Shown: positions 43,793-52,413 of the stretch, piece by piece
How positions within the stretch are numbered: the first letter of the stretch is position 1
Layout of the letters: each line of letters opens with the position of its first letter
Source of the DNA: Propionibacteriaceae bacterium
Lineage (GTDB): Bacteria; Actinomycetota; Actinomycetes; Propionibacteriales; Propionibacteriaceae
Direction: 5' to 3'
DNA: 64,000 bases
Assembly (NCBI GenBank): GCA_031267645.1
Contig: JAIRYW010000021.1
Location: forward strand, 1 to 64,000
Translations under genes and position numbers: made by a program
The notes under the pieces: model-generated
The model's input: the letters and a program-made list of their open reading frames with translations, nothing else
Told to the model about the DNA's origin: nothing
Database searches by the model: none

Positions 43793-45205
43793 TCAGGCCG
43801 GATGGGCCGGCGAGGCCGTCATCTGTCGGTGTTGGGTGATCTCGCGCCTGTACCAGTGGGCGCTGAGTTTCGGGATGCGCCGTTGGCTGGCGTAGTCGAC
43901 GTGGACCAGGCCGAAGCGCTTGGAGTAGCCCAAGGCCCACTCGTAATTGTCGAGGAAGCTCCAGGCGTAATAGCCGCGTAGGTCGACGCCGGCTCGAAGG
44001 GCGCGGCCGGCGGCGTCGAGGTATCCGCGCAGGTAGTCCACGCGCTCCTGATCGACCACCGCCGCGTCCGGATCGACGTAGTCGTCGAAGCTGGCGCCGC
44101 TCTCCGTCACCAAGATGGGCGCGGCGCTGTAATCCCGGGCCACCCGGATCAAGACGGCCTCCAAGGAGTCCGGCACGACCGACCAGCCGCAGGAGGTGTC
44201 GGCCGGCTCGGCCGGCGTCTCGCGCAGGGCCAGGTACGGCGCCGTGTCGTCGTGGTGGACGTAGGAGCGGTGGTAGTGGTTCAGGCCGAGGAAATCGGTC
44301 GGGGCGGCGATGGTCTCCAGGTCGCCCGGTCGGATGGCGGCGGCCAATGCCGGCCAGACGGCGTGGACCGGGTCGCTGTACACCCCGTGGCACAGCGGAT
44401 CGAGGAACAGCCGGTTGCTGGAGGCGTCCAGCCGTTGGGTGGCCGCTTGGTCGGCCGGTGAGTCGGTGGCCGGCCACAGGTCCGTCACGATGTTGGAGAT
44501 CCCGACCCGGCTGGCCGGCGCCAGCTGACGGATCCGCGCCAGCGCCAGCCCGTGGGCCAGGCCGAGGTGGTGGGCGGCCGTCGCGGCGGCGGCCAGGTCG
44601 CGGCGGCCGGGGGCGTGCGCGCCCAGTCCGTAACCGAGCACTGAACTGCACCAAGGCTCGTTCAGGGTGATCCAGTCTTGGACCAGGTCCCCCAGGGCGA
44701 CGACGGCGGCGGCGACGTAGTCGGCGAAGGCCGCGGCGGTGCTCCGGGCCGGCCAACCGCCAGCGTCCTCCAACGGTTGGGGCAGGTCCCAGTGGTACAA
44801 CGTCACCAAGGGTCGGACGCCGCGCTCGGCCAGGCCGCTCAGCAGGTCGCGGTAGAACTTGACCGCCAGGGGGTTGAGCGGGCCCGATCCGGCCGGTTGG
44901 AGGCGGGACCACGACAGCGACAGGCGGTAGTCCTGGACCGCCAGCTCCTGGAGCAGGTCGAGGTCTTGGCGCCAACGGTGGTAATGGTCGCAGGCCGTGT
45001 CGCCGTTGTCGCCGTGGAAGGTCTTCCCGGGCGTGTGGGAGAAGGTGTCCCAGATGCTCGGCCCCCGGCCGTCCTCGCGCACGGCTCCTTCGATCTGGTA
45101 GGCGGCCGTCGACAGGCCCCAGCGGAAGCCAGGGGGGAAGGCCGACGGGTCGGCCAGAGAGGCCTGGGCGAGAAGACGGTCTCGCAACCGCTCGGAAGTC
45201 GTCAT
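43793..45205 (-). CDS. glycoside hydrolase family 1 beta-glucosidase
   Basis: A 470-residue GH1 enzyme cleaving cellobiose or aryl-beta-glucosides in the cytoplasm. FPPGFRWGLSTAAYQIEGA, the acid/base glutamate in ITLNEPWCSS, and YYAWSFLDNYEWALGYSKRFGLVHVDY are clear. The nucleophile motif is unusual: VTESGAS where the family has T-E-N-G, so the asparagine after the glutamate is a serine. It is the promoter-proximal gene of the operon. Confidence 0.93.
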   Translation of the reverse strand: MTTSERLRDRLLAQASLADPSAFPPGFRWGLSTAAYQIEGAVREDGRGPSIWDTFSHTPGKTFHGDNGDTACDHYHRWRQDLDLLQELAVQDYRLSLSWSRLQPAGSGPLNPLAVKFYRDLLSGLAERGVRPLVTLYHWDLPQPLEDAGGWPARSTAAAFADYVAAAVVALGDLVQDWITLNEPWCSSVLGYGLGAHAPGRRDLAAAATAAHHLGLAHGLALARIRQLAPASRVGISNIVTDLWPATDSPADQAATQRLDASSNRLFLDPLCHGVYSDPVHAVWPALAAAIRPGDLETIAAPTDFLGLNHYHRSYVHHDDTAPYLALRETPAEPADTSCGWSVVPDSLEAVLIRVARDYSAAPILVTESGASFDDYVDPDAAVVDQERVDYLRGYLDAAGRALRAGVDLRGYYAWSFLDNYEWALGYSKRFGLVHVDYASQRRIPKLSAHWYRREITQHRQMTASPAHPA

Positions 45206-45269
45206 TGATTCCTCGGTCGTCGACGCTGGAAAGGACGGGGTGGTCGCGCCACCTTCTTTTTCAGAACTT

Positions 45270-45297
45270 ATTATAACTCATGATCCAAGTTTGGCAA
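45270..45297 (-). promoter_or_regulatory. promoter of the beta-glucoside operon
   Basis: On the minus strand TTGCCA (45292-45297) and TATAAT (45270-45275) are separated by 16 bases, a nearly ideal sigma-70-type promoter in the only AT-rich island here. The predicted start lies about 57 bases before the GH1 ATG. A/T-rich flanks may hold the operator for the ROK repressor, though no perfect palindrome is seen. Confidence 0.75.
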
Positions 45298-45351
45298 GCC
45301 CCTGCTCCGGCGCTGGCCGGTCGTTCTGGAGCCAGCGGGTCGACTGTCCTT

Positions 45352-45402
45352 GGCCGGTCGCATGGCCCGAGGCCGGTCGCATGTCCCCTGGCCGGTCGCA
45401 TG
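45352..45402. repeat. three 13-bp direct repeats with a 19-bp period
   Basis: GGCCGGTCGCATG occurs at 45352-45364, 45371-45383 and 45390-45402. The array lies between the divergent GH1 promoter and the PH-domain gene, 18 bp before the latter's start codon. It may be a regulator-binding array or simple tandem duplication. Confidence 0.8.
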
Positions 45403-45419
45403 GCCCTAGGCTTGGCGCC

Positions 45420-45929
45420 ATGCCTGTGGACAATCTCGGCTCCGGCGAGCGCGTCATCTGGACCGGTCACACTCACGTCAAGGCCCTGTTCGGGCCCGCT
45501 CTGGTCTTCTTGGCGGTGGCGGTCGCCGTCGGGGCCGGTCTGGCCTGGATCCCCGCCCGTTTCGAGCCGGCCGCCGAATGGGTCATCGGCTTGGTCGCCG
45601 CCATCCTGTTCGTGATCGGCTGCTTGATCCCGTTCCTACGTTGGTTCACCACCACCTACACCGTCACCAACCGGCGCATCATGACCCAGCGCGGCATCTT
45701 GAACAAGATCGGCCACGACCTGCCGTTGGTGCGGATCAACAACGTCGAGACCGACCGCAGCCTGCTCGACCGCTTGCTCGGCTGCGGCACCATCAAATTG
45801 ACCACGGCGGCCGACGCCCCGGTCACTCTGCCCGACGTGCCCCAGGTCCAGAGCGTCCACGTCATGATCTCCGACCTGCTGTTCACCAGCGTGGAGAGAG
45901 ACGCCGACGAGGCTCTGGAGGACCACTGA
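45420..45929 (+). CDS. PH-domain membrane protein
   Basis: A 169-residue protein of the bacterial PH_2 (DUF304-like) type. Two hydrophobic spans (about residues 25-45 and 55-75) are followed by the PH domain: TTTYTVTNRRIMTQRGILNKIGHDLPLVRINNVETDRSLLDRLLG is its typical core. The C-terminus is cytoplasmic. Such proteins are widespread in actinobacteria without a firm role. The ATG at 45420 fits the family; the frame is open upstream through the repeat array. Confidence 0.88.
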   Translation: MPVDNLGSGERVIWTGHTHVKALFGPALVFLAVAVAVGAGLAWIPARFEPAAEWVIGLVAAILFVIGCLIPFLRWFTTTYTVTNRRIMTQRGILNKIGHDLPLVRINNVETDRSLLDRLLGCGTIKLTTAADAPVTLPDVPQVQSVHVMISDLLFTSVERDADEALEDH

Positions 45930-46050
45930 GGGCCGGGCCGGCGCCCCGGCGGCCGAGTAAAGTGACTTCGGCCGGGCCGTCCGGCCGGACCGGCCGTCGC
46001 CCCAGGCCAGGTCTGGCGGCCGTGGCCCAGTCGAGATGAAGGAGACGACC

Positions 46051-46572
46051 ATGTCGGAGCGCAGTCGGATCGGCCGGCCCCTGGTCGGCTTGATCATGGG
46101 GTCGGACTCGGACTGGCCGACCATGGCCCTTGCGGCCGAGGCCCTGGACGAGTTCGACCTGCCTTACGAGGCCGACGTCATCTCGGCCCACCGCATGCCC
46201 GACGAGCTGACGGCTTACGGCCGGGCCGCCCAAGGGCGCGGTCTGCGCGTGATCGTGGCCGCCGCCGGCGGGGCGGCCGCCCTGCCCGGGGCCCTGGCCG
46301 CCGTCACCGTGCTGCCCGTCATCGGCCTGCCGGTCCCGCTGCGGCAGTTGGACGGCCTGGACTCGCTGCTCTCGATGGCCCAGATGCCAGCCGGCGTCCC
46401 GGTCGCCGTGGTCGGCGTCGGAGCCGCCCGTAACGCCGGTCTGTTGGCGGTCCGGCTGTTGGCCGTGGGCGACCCCGAGTTGACCGCCCGCCTGCTCGAC
46501 TTCCAAGACCGCTTGCGCGCCGCCGCCGCCGCCAAGGGCGCCGCGGTCAGGGCCCACTCGACCGGTCGCTGA
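46051..46572 (+). CDS. purE: N5-carboxyaminoimidazole ribonucleotide mutase
   Basis: A 173-residue PurE that rearranges N5-CAIR to CAIR in purine synthesis. The active-site segments [18 protein letters not shown] and [18 protein letters not shown] are intact. The start at 46051 has AAGGAG six bases upstream. The partner purK is not adjacent in this window. Confidence 0.95.
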   Translation: MSERSRIGRPLVGLIMGSDSDWPTMALAAEALDEFDLPYEADVISAHRMPDELTAYGRAAQGRGLRVIVAAAGGAAALPGALAAVTVLPVIGLPVPLRQLDGLDSLLSMAQMPAGVPVAVVGVGAARNAGLLAVRLLAVGDPELTARLLDFQDRLRAAAAAKGAAVRAHSTGR

Positions 46573-46637
46573 GCCGGCCTGGTCCGGGCCCCAAGGATTC
46601 CGCCAGTCGGCCAGACCCGGCCGACGGTCGGTCTGGC

Positions 46638-47438
46638 TCAGGCCGGCCCCGGGATAGCCCGCACGGTGGCGGGCGAGCCCAAACGCCCGTCGGGTTCCAA
46701 CTCGACGTCGAAGCGGCTGCGGTCGCCCCGGTGGAAGGCCACGAAGGTTTCGATCGGACGCCCCGCGGTGTCGGACAACAGGCTGGACAGGCGTAGAACC
46801 GGTTCGGTCGGTCCGATGCCGAGGTGACGGCCGGTGACGTCGCCGGCCAAGGCGGCCTCGATTGAACGGCGCACCCGGCCGAAGACCAGGTCGTAACGGC
46901 CGCGCAGCAGGGCGTACAAAGACTGCTCGGACAGGTCCTCCCGCTCCAGGCCGGGCACCAGCTGGGCCGGCAGCCAGGTGGTGGTGTGGACCCAGGGCTC
47001 GTCGTCGACGTAGCGCACCCGCTCGATCAACACGACCGGGTCGCCCGGCGTCAGGCGCAGCAGCTCGGCCACCAGGGCGTCGGCCGTCACCTGCTGTTGG
47101 CGCAAGACCTGGCTGATCAGACGGGCCCCGCGGCGGGAGACGTCGTCGGCCAGGCCGCCGGTCCAACCGGCCAACCCCTCCGAGACCTTCGGGCTGCCCA
47201 GATAGGTGCCTTTGCCGCGCCGCCGCGTGATCAGGCCTTCGGTCTCCAACTCGGCCAAAGCCTGGCGGACCACGCTGCGGGAGAGGGCGAAGTGCTGGGC
47301 TAGATCATTGTCCCCGGGCAGTCGGACGCCGGCCCGCAGACCCTGTCGTTCCACCGCCTCAGTCAGGATCTGTTTCAACTGGGCGTAGTACGGCAGAGCG
47401 ATGCTGCGGTCGATCGGTCGTGTGCGCGCGAGATCCAC
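46638..47438 (-). CDS. GntR/HutC-type transcriptional regulator
   Basis: A 266-residue regulator with an N-terminal GntR winged helix (LPGDNDLAQHFALSRSVVRQALAELETEGLITRRRGKGTYLG) and a C-terminal UTRA ligand domain, typical of the HutC branch that senses sugars or related metabolites. It starts with GTG and is divergent from the deoC-headed operon across about 170 bp, so it is the probable local regulator. The ligand is likely the pathway substrate or an intermediate. Confidence 0.93.
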   Translation of the reverse strand: MDLARTRPIDRSIALPYYAQLKQILTEAVERQGLRAGVRLPGDNDLAQHFALSRSVVRQALAELETEGLITRRRGKGTYLGSPKVSEGLAGWTGGLADDVSRRGARLISQVLRQQQVTADALVAELLRLTPGDPVVLIERVRYVDDEPWVHTTTWLPAQLVPGLEREDLSEQSLYALLRGRYDLVFGRVRRSIEAALAGDVTGRHLGIGPTEPVLRLSSLLSDTAGRPIETFVAFHRGDRSRFDVELEPDGRLGSPATVRAIPGPA

Positions 47439-47489
47439 GCCTAGATCGTAGCCCTGGCCCGGGCCGCCGCCTTTGACCCTGACGAGGTA

Positions 47490-47543
47490 TTGACGGAGAA
47501 CCTATCAACCGGATATCCTTACAACCAGACAAATCCATACAAC
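47490..47543 (+). promoter_or_regulatory. promoter and possible operator of the deoC operon
   Basis: TTGACG (47490-47495) and TATCCT (47514-47519) with an 18-base spacer form a plausible promoter for the deoC operon. TACAAC occurs directly repeated at 47520 and 47538, 18 bp apart, just past the -10 box, where a GntR-type repressor could bind. Confidence 0.55.
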
Positions 47544-47610
47544 TACGCAGGAGACGACGACGCCCGCCCGGCGCTCGGCCCTGAGCGGTTGATCGATCGG
47601 CGGAGGCGGC

Positions 47611-48297
47611 ATGACACGACCTGACTTGAGCGACGCTGAACTGGCGCGCCACTTCGACCACACCCTGCTGAAGCCGGACGCCACCCGGGCCGGTTTCGAA
47701 CGGCTGTGCCGAGAAGCCGTCGAATACGGCTTCGCCATGGTCGCCATCAACCCCGGCCCGGTGGCCTGGTGCAAAGCCCAGCTGACCGGCTCCCCGGTCC
47801 ACGTGGGGGCCGCCATCGCCTTCCCGCTGGGCCAGAACACCACCGCCCAGAAGGTGGCCGAGGCTGTCAGCGCCATCGACGACGGCGCCGACGAGATCGA
47901 CTACGTGATCGACGTGGGGCGGGTCAAGGACGGCGACTTCGACCACGCCGAACGTGAGATGGCCGCCATGGTGGAGGCCTGCCGCGGACGCGGCGCCTTG
48001 CTCAAGGTCATTCTGGAGACCTGCTACCTGACCCGGGAGGAGAAGGTGGCCCTGGCCCGGATCGCCCGCCGAGTCGGCCCCGACTTCGTCAAGACCTCGA
48101 CCGGCTTCGGTCCCGGCGGGGCCACCCCCGAAGACATCGCCCTGCTGGTGGCCGAAGTCGGCCCACAAGTCCAGGTCAAGGCCGCCGGCGGCGTGCGCAG
48201 CCTGGACGACGCCCTGAAGTACATCGCCTTGGGCGCCACCCGGCTGGGGTCGTCGGCCAGCGTCGGCATCGTCGAGGAGCACCGCCATGGCCGCTGA
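47611..48297 (+). CDS. deoC: deoxyribose-phosphate aldolase
   Basis: A 228-residue class I aldolase cleaving 2-deoxyribose 5-phosphate to acetaldehyde and glyceraldehyde 3-phosphate. FDHTLLKPDAT, the DEIDYVIDVG aspartate, the Schiff-base lysine K161 in DFVKTSTGF and the second lysine K190 in VKAAGGVRS are all in place, so it should be active. A GGAGGCGGC sequence lies before the ATG. It is the first gene of the catabolic operon controlled by the divergent GntR regulator and overlaps the next gene by 11 bp. Confidence 0.95.
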   Translation: MTRPDLSDAELARHFDHTLLKPDATRAGFERLCREAVEYGFAMVAINPGPVAWCKAQLTGSPVHVGAAIAFPLGQNTTAQKVAEAVSAIDDGADEIDYVIDVGRVKDGDFDHAEREMAAMVEACRGRGALLKVILETCYLTREEKVALARIARRVGPDFVKTSTGFGPGGATPEDIALLVAEVGPQVQVKAAGGVRSLDDALKYIALGATRLGSSASVGIVEEHRHGR

Positions 48298-49192
48298 GTC
48301 GAACCGGCCGCCGGTCTGGCGAGGGGCCGCCTCGGAACTGATCACTCCCTTCGACCCGGACGGCGAGGTCCGATTGGACCTGGTGGCCGGCGAGATCGAA
48401 TTCATGGCCGCACGCGGCGTGGTCGGCGTCATGGTCAACGGCTTCGCCAGCGAAGCCCTCATGATCGACGACCAGGAGCGCTTCGCCATCGCCCGGGCCG
48501 CCCGTCAAGCCACCCCGGCCGGCTGCCAGCTGATGGGCACCGTCATCGCCGGCTCGACCAAGCAAGGCCTGGCCCAGGTCGGGCGTTACGAGGCCTTGGG
48601 GTTGGACGCCATCGCCATCGCCACGCCACCTTTGTACCCCTACGGCGTCGACGCCTTAGTCGACTACTACATCGCCATCGCCCACGGGACCCAGTTGCCG
48701 AGCTACATCTACAACTCGCCCGAATGGGGCAACAAGCTGCCGCCCGAGGCGGTGGCCCGGATCGTCCAGGCCTGCCCCACGGCGGTCGGCTACAAGGACG
48801 CCACCCACAGCCTGATCGAACTTCAGACTCTGCTCGAGCTGATCGGCCGCGACCGCTTGTCGGTCCTGTCCGGCAGCGACGCCCTGACCGTGCCCATGAT
48901 GCTGGTCGGGGCCAAAGGGGTCATCTCCTTGGTCACGACCGTCTTCCCGGAGCTGATCGTCGAGCTGTGCCAAGCCGCCGCGGCCGGCCAGTGGGAGCGG
49001 GCCATGGCCTTGCAGGACAAGACCCTGCGGGTGCGGGCGGCGCTCAAGATCGGCCCCTTCATGGCGGCCTACAAACACGTGGCCCGTCTTCTGGGCCACG
49101 ACCTGGGGTCGCCCCGCCACCCTCTGACCGCACTGACCAGCCAGCAGGCCGCCACCGTCGAGGACCGCTTGGCCGCGGAAGGCCTGCTCTAA
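48287..49192 (+). CDS. DapA-family aldolase/dehydratase
   Basis: A 301-residue member of the dihydrodipicolinate synthase/N-acetylneuraminate lyase family. The catalytic tyrosine is in PSYIYNSPEW, the Schiff-base lysine in TAVGYKDATH, and GTVIAGS and VLSGSDAL complete the barrel. Catabolic members of this family cleave or dehydrate 2-keto-3-deoxy sugar acids; lysine synthesis is not suggested by the context. It overlaps deoC and is followed by the FGGY kinase after 78 bp. Confidence 0.85.
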   Translation: MAAESNRPPVWRGAASELITPFDPDGEVRLDLVAGEIEFMAARGVVGVMVNGFASEALMIDDQERFAIARAARQATPAGCQLMGTVIAGSTKQGLAQVGRYEALGLDAIAIATPPLYPYGVDALVDYYIAIAHGTQLPSYIYNSPEWGNKLPPEAVARIVQACPTAVGYKDATHSLIELQTLLELIGRDRLSVLSGSDALTVPMMLVGAKGVISLVTTVFPELIVELCQAAAAGQWERAMALQDKTLRVRAALKIGPFMAAYKHVARLLGHDLGSPRHPLTALTSQQAATVEDRLAAEGLL

Positions 49193-49270
49193 AGAACCCG
49201 ACCCGCCGCCGCGAAGAGGCGGTCGGCCGGTCGGTCAACCCCGCCATAGACATGCAAAGGAGTAACACTC

Positions 49271-50812
49271 ATGGCAAGTAAGTACGTGATGGGAATCGAT
49301 TCAGGCACCTCCGTCGTCAAGGCGGTCCTGTTCGACTTGGCCGGCGACGAGGTGGCGGTGGCCTCCCGTAGCACCCCAGTCGACACGCCCCATTTCGGTT
49401 GGTCCGAATTCGACATCGACGTGGAGTGGCGTGAGCTGGCCCAGGTCTGCCGCGACCTGTTGGCCAAGGCCCAGGTCGACCCGGCCGAGATCGCCGCCAT
49501 CGGCATCTGCGCCAAACACGGCACCTGCTTCCTGGACGCCGAGCGCCGCCCGGTCCGGCCCGGCATCCTGTGGAACGACGGCCGTTGCGCCAAGGACCTG
49601 CAGGAATGGGAGGCCGACGGCCGCCTGGACGCCACCTTCGCCGAGACCTCGAACTGGCTGATGACCTCCGACCGCAACTTCCTCTTGCCCTGGCTGCTGC
49701 GCCACGAGCCGGAGACGATGGAGCGGGTCGACGTCTTCTGCTCGCCGGCCAACTGGGTGTCGTACCAATTGACCGGTGACTTCGGGGCCAACGGCTCCGA
49801 CTTCTACGCCCAGGTCGACGACTCCGGCCAGATCAGCCGGCGGGTGCTCGAGATCGCCGGCATCGAGCATCTCTACGACCGTTTCCCCGCCATCGGGGCG
49901 CCGGGTCGGGTGATCGGCCAGGTGACCGAGCGGGCGGCCGCCCAGTGCGGCCTGGTGGCCGGCATCCCGGTGGCCGAGATGGGGTGGGACGCCATGTCCA
50001 GCACCTCCGGCGGCGGCGCCATCGAACCGGGCCAGGCCAACGTCATCTTGGGCACCTCGGGCTGCATCCTGGTGGTGACGCCGAGTTTCGTGCGCGAACC
50101 CAAACTCGGCATCATGTCGGTCCACAACGTGCCCGGGCACTGGGTCCAGTTCATCGCCCCTCTGACCGGCACGCCCAACTCCGACTGGTTCAACCAGAAT
50201 TTCACCTACGAGGACCGCTTGGCGGCCGAACAGGCCGGGCTCAGCTTCTACGACTACTGCGACCAGGCCATGGCGGCGGTGCCGGCCGGCAGCCACGGCG
50301 TCGTCTACCACCCGTACATGAGCGCGGCCGGGGAACGCGCCCCCTTCACCAACGTCGACGCCCGGGGCAATTTCTTCGGCCTCAACCTGGAGAGCGACCG
50401 GGCCGTCATGCACCGGGCCCTGTACGAGGGGATGGCTTTCTCCAACAAGCACTGTTTGGACGCCTACACCTTCCCGATCAAGGACGTCTGCCTGACCGGC
50501 GGCGGGACCAACAGCCCGTTGCTGTGTCAGATCTTCGCCGACGTCTTGGACGTGCCGGTGAAATTGATGAACGGCACCGAGTACGGCGCCAAGGGCGCGG
50601 CCTGGAACGCGGCCTGGGCGGCCGGTCTGTTCGACAGCCCCCGAGCCGCTCGCGACGCCTTCTGCCGGATCGACCGGGTCTACACGCCCGATCCGGCCGC
50701 CGTGGCGGTCTACAGCGACCTCTACCAGGTCTACAAGGAGATCCCGTACGCCCTCTTCTCGGCCTGGCAGAAGCGGGCCGAGTTCCTGGAGCGGCACGGC
50801 CAAACCGGCTAG
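49271..50812 (+). CDS. FGGY-family carbohydrate kinase
   Basis: A 513-residue kinase of the xylulokinase/glycerol kinase family with the ATP site MGIDSGTSVVKAVLFDL at the start and LTGGGTNSPLLCQIFADVL in the C-terminal FGGY domain. The substrate could be a ketopentose, tetrulose or polyol, and the product would be a phosphate that the operon's aldolases could cut. An AAAGGAG site precedes the ATG. The protein resembles the erythritol/xylulose kinase branch in general layout, but I cannot assign the sugar. Confidence 0.88.
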   Translation: MASKYVMGIDSGTSVVKAVLFDLAGDEVAVASRSTPVDTPHFGWSEFDIDVEWRELAQVCRDLLAKAQVDPAEIAAIGICAKHGTCFLDAERRPVRPGILWNDGRCAKDLQEWEADGRLDATFAETSNWLMTSDRNFLLPWLLRHEPETMERVDVFCSPANWVSYQLTGDFGANGSDFYAQVDDSGQISRRVLEIAGIEHLYDRFPAIGAPGRVIGQVTERAAAQCGLVAGIPVAEMGWDAMSSTSGGGAIEPGQANVILGTSGCILVVTPSFVREPKLGIMSVHNVPGHWVQFIAPLTGTPNSDWFNQNFTYEDRLAAEQAGLSFYDYCDQAMAAVPAGSHGVVYHPYMSAAGERAPFTNVDARGNFFGLNLESDRAVMHRALYEGMAFSNKHCLDAYTFPIKDVCLTGGGTNSPLLCQIFADVLDVPVKLMNGTEYGAKGAAWNAAWAAGLFDSPRAARDAFCRIDRVYTPDPAAVAVYSDLYQVYKEIPYALFSAWQKRAEFLERHGQTG

Positions 50813-50892
50813 GAGCCGACCGACTGGACCATCGGCGGCGGGACCGCGACCCGGCCCCGCCGTCACCGCCTCGACGAGAAGAGCGAACGGAT

Positions 50893-52413
50893 ATGCCAAG
50901 ACTGACAGCGGTGGTCGTGCTGGGCGGCACGACCGGCCTGGGAGCCCACATCAGCCGGGGGTTGGCCGGTCGGGGCTTCGCCGTGGCCGCCCTGGGCCCG
51001 ATCCCGCCGGACTGGGCCTGGCCCGACCAAGCCCACGACTGCCACCTGGTGGAGACCGACCTGGACCGGATCGAGGGCTACGCCGAGGCCATGGGCCAGG
51101 CCAGCCGCCTTTTGGGCGGCTTCGGGGCCCTGGTCAACGCCTTGGACCGCTTCGACCCGGCCCCCTTCGACCAGATCACGCCGGCCGCCTGGTCGAGCGC
51201 CTTGCACCACAACCTGAAGGCGGTCTTCTTCGCCTGTCAGGCGGCCGTGCCCTGGATGAAGGCGGACGGCGGCGTCATCTGCAATCTGGGCTCGGTGCGG
51301 TCCCGGCTGGCCGCCGTGGACCAGACCGTCTACAGCGCGGCCAAGGCGGCCGTGGCGGCCATGACCCGCGACCTGGCCTGCGACCTGGGCCGGCACAATA
51401 TCAAATGTGACACATTGATGTTGCCGGTCGAAGGTCTGGACGGGTTGGTGACGGCCCATCCGGTGGGCCCGGCGGACGTCTGCGAGGCGGTCGAGTTCTT
51501 GATCAGCCAAGGCTCGTTCGACGCCCTGGACGCCTTCGAGTACCCGCTCGACGGCGGTCTGTCGATCCTGCTCGACCGGTTGGCCCCGGCCCCCCGGCCG
51601 GCCCCGCCCGGCCCCGGGTCCCAGGTCGCCGTCGTGACCGGCGGGGCCTCCGGTCTGGGGGCCCAGGCCGCCCGCGTCTTCGCCCAACGCGGCTTTAGGG
51701 TGGCCCTGCTGGACATTCTGGACGCCCCCGGCCAGGCCTTGGCCGAGGAATTGCGCCAGTCGGTCGACGCTTGCTTCGTCCACTGCGACATGGCCCGCAA
51801 CGACCAGATCGAAGCCGCCGTCCAGGCGGTCGAGGACCGCTTCGGACGGATCGACGTCCTGCTCAACTCGGCCGCCATCACCTCGCGCAAGCGCACGCCC
51901 GACATCACCGAGGCCGACTGGGACAACTTCATGGACATCGATCTGAAGGGTCCCTTCTACATGTCGTTGGCCTGCGCCCGGCGTATGCGCCAACACGGCG
52001 GCGGTCACATCGTCAACTTCTCCTCCATGTTGAGCACCCTGTCGCACGGCCGGCACACCTTGTATGGCGGAGCCAAAGAGGCTCTCAACGCCATGACCCG
52101 TTCCCTGGCCGCCGCCCTCAAACCGGACGGGGTCCAAGTCGTCTCGGTCCTGCCGGCCTACGTCGTCACGCCGATGATCTCTTTCCGGTTGACCGACCAG
52201 GAGTGGATCGACCGTAACTACCGCCAGTCGCTCAGCCGGGTGCTGTTGCTGCCGGAACACGTCAGCGAGGCCTTCCACTTCCTGTCCACCAGTCAGACGG
52301 CCGCCCACGGCGGGCACAAGATCCACGTCGACACCGGCTACCTCGCCCTGCGCCACAAACTGGTGCCCTGGGACGAGCCGGCCCCGACCGAGCAGGAGGT
52401 GGCGGTCCGATGA
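50893..52413 (+). CDS. fused double short-chain dehydrogenase/reductase
   Basis: A 506-residue protein with two complete SDR domains in tandem. Domain 1 (about 1-230) has the NAD(P) loop GGTTGLGAH and the catalytic Tyr147/Lys151 (YSAAK). Domain 2 (about 235-500) has GGASGLGAQAA and Tyr391/Lys395 (YGGAK), so both look catalytic. The linker is a Pro-rich stretch near residues 232-240. SDR fusions of this kind are uncommon. The ribosome-binding site is weak (GAAGAG). The next gene's start overlaps its stop as ATGA. Confidence 0.87.
   Translation: MPRLTAVVVLGGTTGLGAHISRGLAGRGFAVAALGPIPPDWAWPDQAHDCHLVETDLDRIEGYAEAMGQASRLLGGFGALVNALDRFDPAPFDQITPAAWSSALHHNLKAVFFACQAAVPWMKADGGVICNLGSVRSRLAAVDQTVYSAAKAAVAAMTRDLACDLGRHNIKCDTLMLPVEGLDGLVTAHPVGPADVCEAVEFLISQGSFDALDAFEYPLDGGLSILLDRLAPAPRPAPPGPGSQVAVVTGGASGLGAQAARVFAQRGFRVALLDILDAPGQALAEELRQSVDACFVHCDMARNDQIEAAVQAVEDRFGRIDVLLNSAAITSRKRTPDITEADWDNFMDIDLKGPFYMSLACARRMRQHGGGHIVNFSSMLSTLSHGRHTLYGGAKEALNAMTRSLAAALKPDGVQVVSVLPAYVVTPMISFRLTDQEWIDRNYRQSLSRVLLLPEHVSEAFHFLSTSQTAAHGGHKIHVDTGYLALRHKLVPWDEPAPTEQEVAVR

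Noticed and set aside
42471..44975. An extended binding-protein frame reaching into the GH1 gene
   Set aside because: The upstream part is a shadow of GH1; the lipoprotein signal peptide begins at 43718.
49945..50892. Extension of the double-SDR frame into the FGGY kinase gene
   Set aside because: Arg/Gly-rich shadow sequence; the SDR fold begins at the ATG at 50893.
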